Assembly (NCBI GenBank): GCA_030606485.1
Contig: JAUWGH010000008.1
Coordinates: 62,001 to 126,000, forward strand
Origin: Promethearchaeota archaeon
GTDB taxonomy: Archaea > Asgardarchaeota > Lokiarchaeia > Sigyniarchaeales > SOKP01
Length of the DNA: 64,000 nucleotides
Direction of reading: 5' to 3'
Positions within the stretch are counted from its first letter, which is position 1, and each line of letters begins with the position of its first letter. Shown in pieces: positions 63,675 through 64,000 of the stretch. The notes under the pieces are model-generated. The model searched no databases, had not been told where the DNA came from, and saw only the letters and a list, made by a program, of their open reading frames with translations. A program made the translations under genes and the position numbers.

Positions 63675-64000
63675 TTATTTTTTAGTATTTTCTACAATAA
63701 AATTAACAACATCTGCAACGACAGTTCCAGGACCATAGACATTTGCTACACCCATTTTTTTTAATGTGGGAAAATCCATCACCGGAATTACACCACCAAC
63801 AAGTATTAAAAAGTGATCTTTTACGCCTTTTTCTTTTAGGAGATTTATGACTCTTTCAGTATATACTAAGTGAGCCCCTGAATGCATACTTAAACCAATA
63901 ACATCAACATCTTCGCTAATTGCAGACTCAACGATCTGTTCGACATTTTGAAACCCTCCAAATATAACTTCCATACCAGCGTCTCTTAAGCCTCTTGAAA
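63675..64000 (-). CDS. Methylmalonyl-CoA mutase B12-binding subunit, 5' truncated
   Basis: The frame continues to the window edge upstream of an internal ATG at 63974: SRGLRDAG precedes MEVIFGGFQNV without a stop. Visible strands, DVDVIGLSMHSGAHL and LVGGVIPVMDF followed by GVANVYGPGTVV, match the cobalamin-binding C-terminal subunit of the two-subunit archaeal enzyme. The DxHxxG motif should lie beyond the edge. The mutase catalytic subunit is outside the window. The gene is followed by meaB. Confidence 0.88.
   Translation of the reverse strand, partial: SRGLRDAGMEVIFGGFQNVEQIVESAISEDVDVIGLSMHSGAHLVYTERVINLLKEKGVKDHFLILVGGVIPVMDFPTLKKMGVANVYGPGTVVADVVNFIVENTKK

Overview
The window looks like a chromosomal segment of an anaerobic Asgard archaeon, most likely of the Lokiarchaeia. 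It is very AT-rich, and a complete ether-lipid gene set is present (geranylgeranylglyceryl phosphate synthase, UbiA-type digeranylgeranylglyceryl phosphate synthase, geranylgeranyl reductase). HdrA and MvhD homologues carry in-frame UGA codons exactly where the families have conserved cysteines, i.e. selenocysteine. UGA also serves as a normal stop here (ends of the genes at 833-1870, 8300-8674, 25273-26013 and 60155-60886), so recoding must be transcript-specific. No tRNA, rRNA, CRISPR array or insertion sequence was recognised. The lineage is an inference; no ribosomal marker is present.

Layout. 1-8.3 kb: truncated prenyltransferase-like gene, AmmeMemoRadiSam radical SAM enzyme, UvrD-type helicase, RNase J-like beta-CASP nuclease with a large insertion, DMT transporter, membrane beta-helix protein. 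8.3-15.6 kb: response regulator, glycerophosphodiesterase, one-ribbon TFS-like protein, CCG-domain Fe-S protein, class I FBP aldolase, B12-binding radical SAM protein. 15.8-21.2 kb: a redox block with a 921-residue Hdr/GltD chimera, a tungsten aldehyde oxidoreductase and a four-cluster ferredoxin. 21.4-29.8 kb: acyl-CoA synthetase, then a branched-chain amino-acid ABC transporter (livKHMGF) whose operon ends in a HEAT-repeat gene. 30-37.7 kb: membrane M28 peptidase, aldehyde dehydrogenase, epimerase, the ether-lipid cluster, and a GG-ending ubiquitin-like protein. 37.9-42.1 kb: TIM-barrel-like protein, enoyl-CoA hydratase, enolase-superfamily enzyme, ADP-forming acyl-CoA synthetase.

42.3-46 kb: selenoprotein HdrA (three UGA), selenoprotein MvhD (two UGA), a candidate SECIS after mvhD, and an FrhB/FdhB-like Fe-S flavoprotein; together they look like an electron-bifurcating module. 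46-53 kb: membrane alpha/beta hydrolase, a GC-rich structured intergenic segment, ferredoxin, bacterial-type GAPDH, Gfo/Idh/MocA oxidoreductase and small membrane proteins. 53-56.5 kb: ABC-2 exporter, a 52-residue Cys-rich protein, and a divergent HxlR regulator broken by one in-frame TAA. 56.7-59.3 kb: two CoA-transferase subunits separated by a nitroreductase. 59.6-64 kb: duplicated membrane protein, membrane double winged-helix regulator, isoprenylcysteine-methyltransferase-like protein, DUF433/DUF5615 pair, MeaB and the truncated B12 subunit of methylmalonyl-CoA mutase.

Taken together, the genes suggest an organism that lives on amino acids and fatty or organic acids (liv uptake, acyl-CoA ligases, CoA transferase, enoyl-CoA hydratase, methylmalonyl-CoA mutase, AOR) and handles electrons with ferredoxin, Hdr-type disulfide modules and flavin-based bifurcation. 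Glycolytic or gluconeogenic aldolase and GAPDH are also present.
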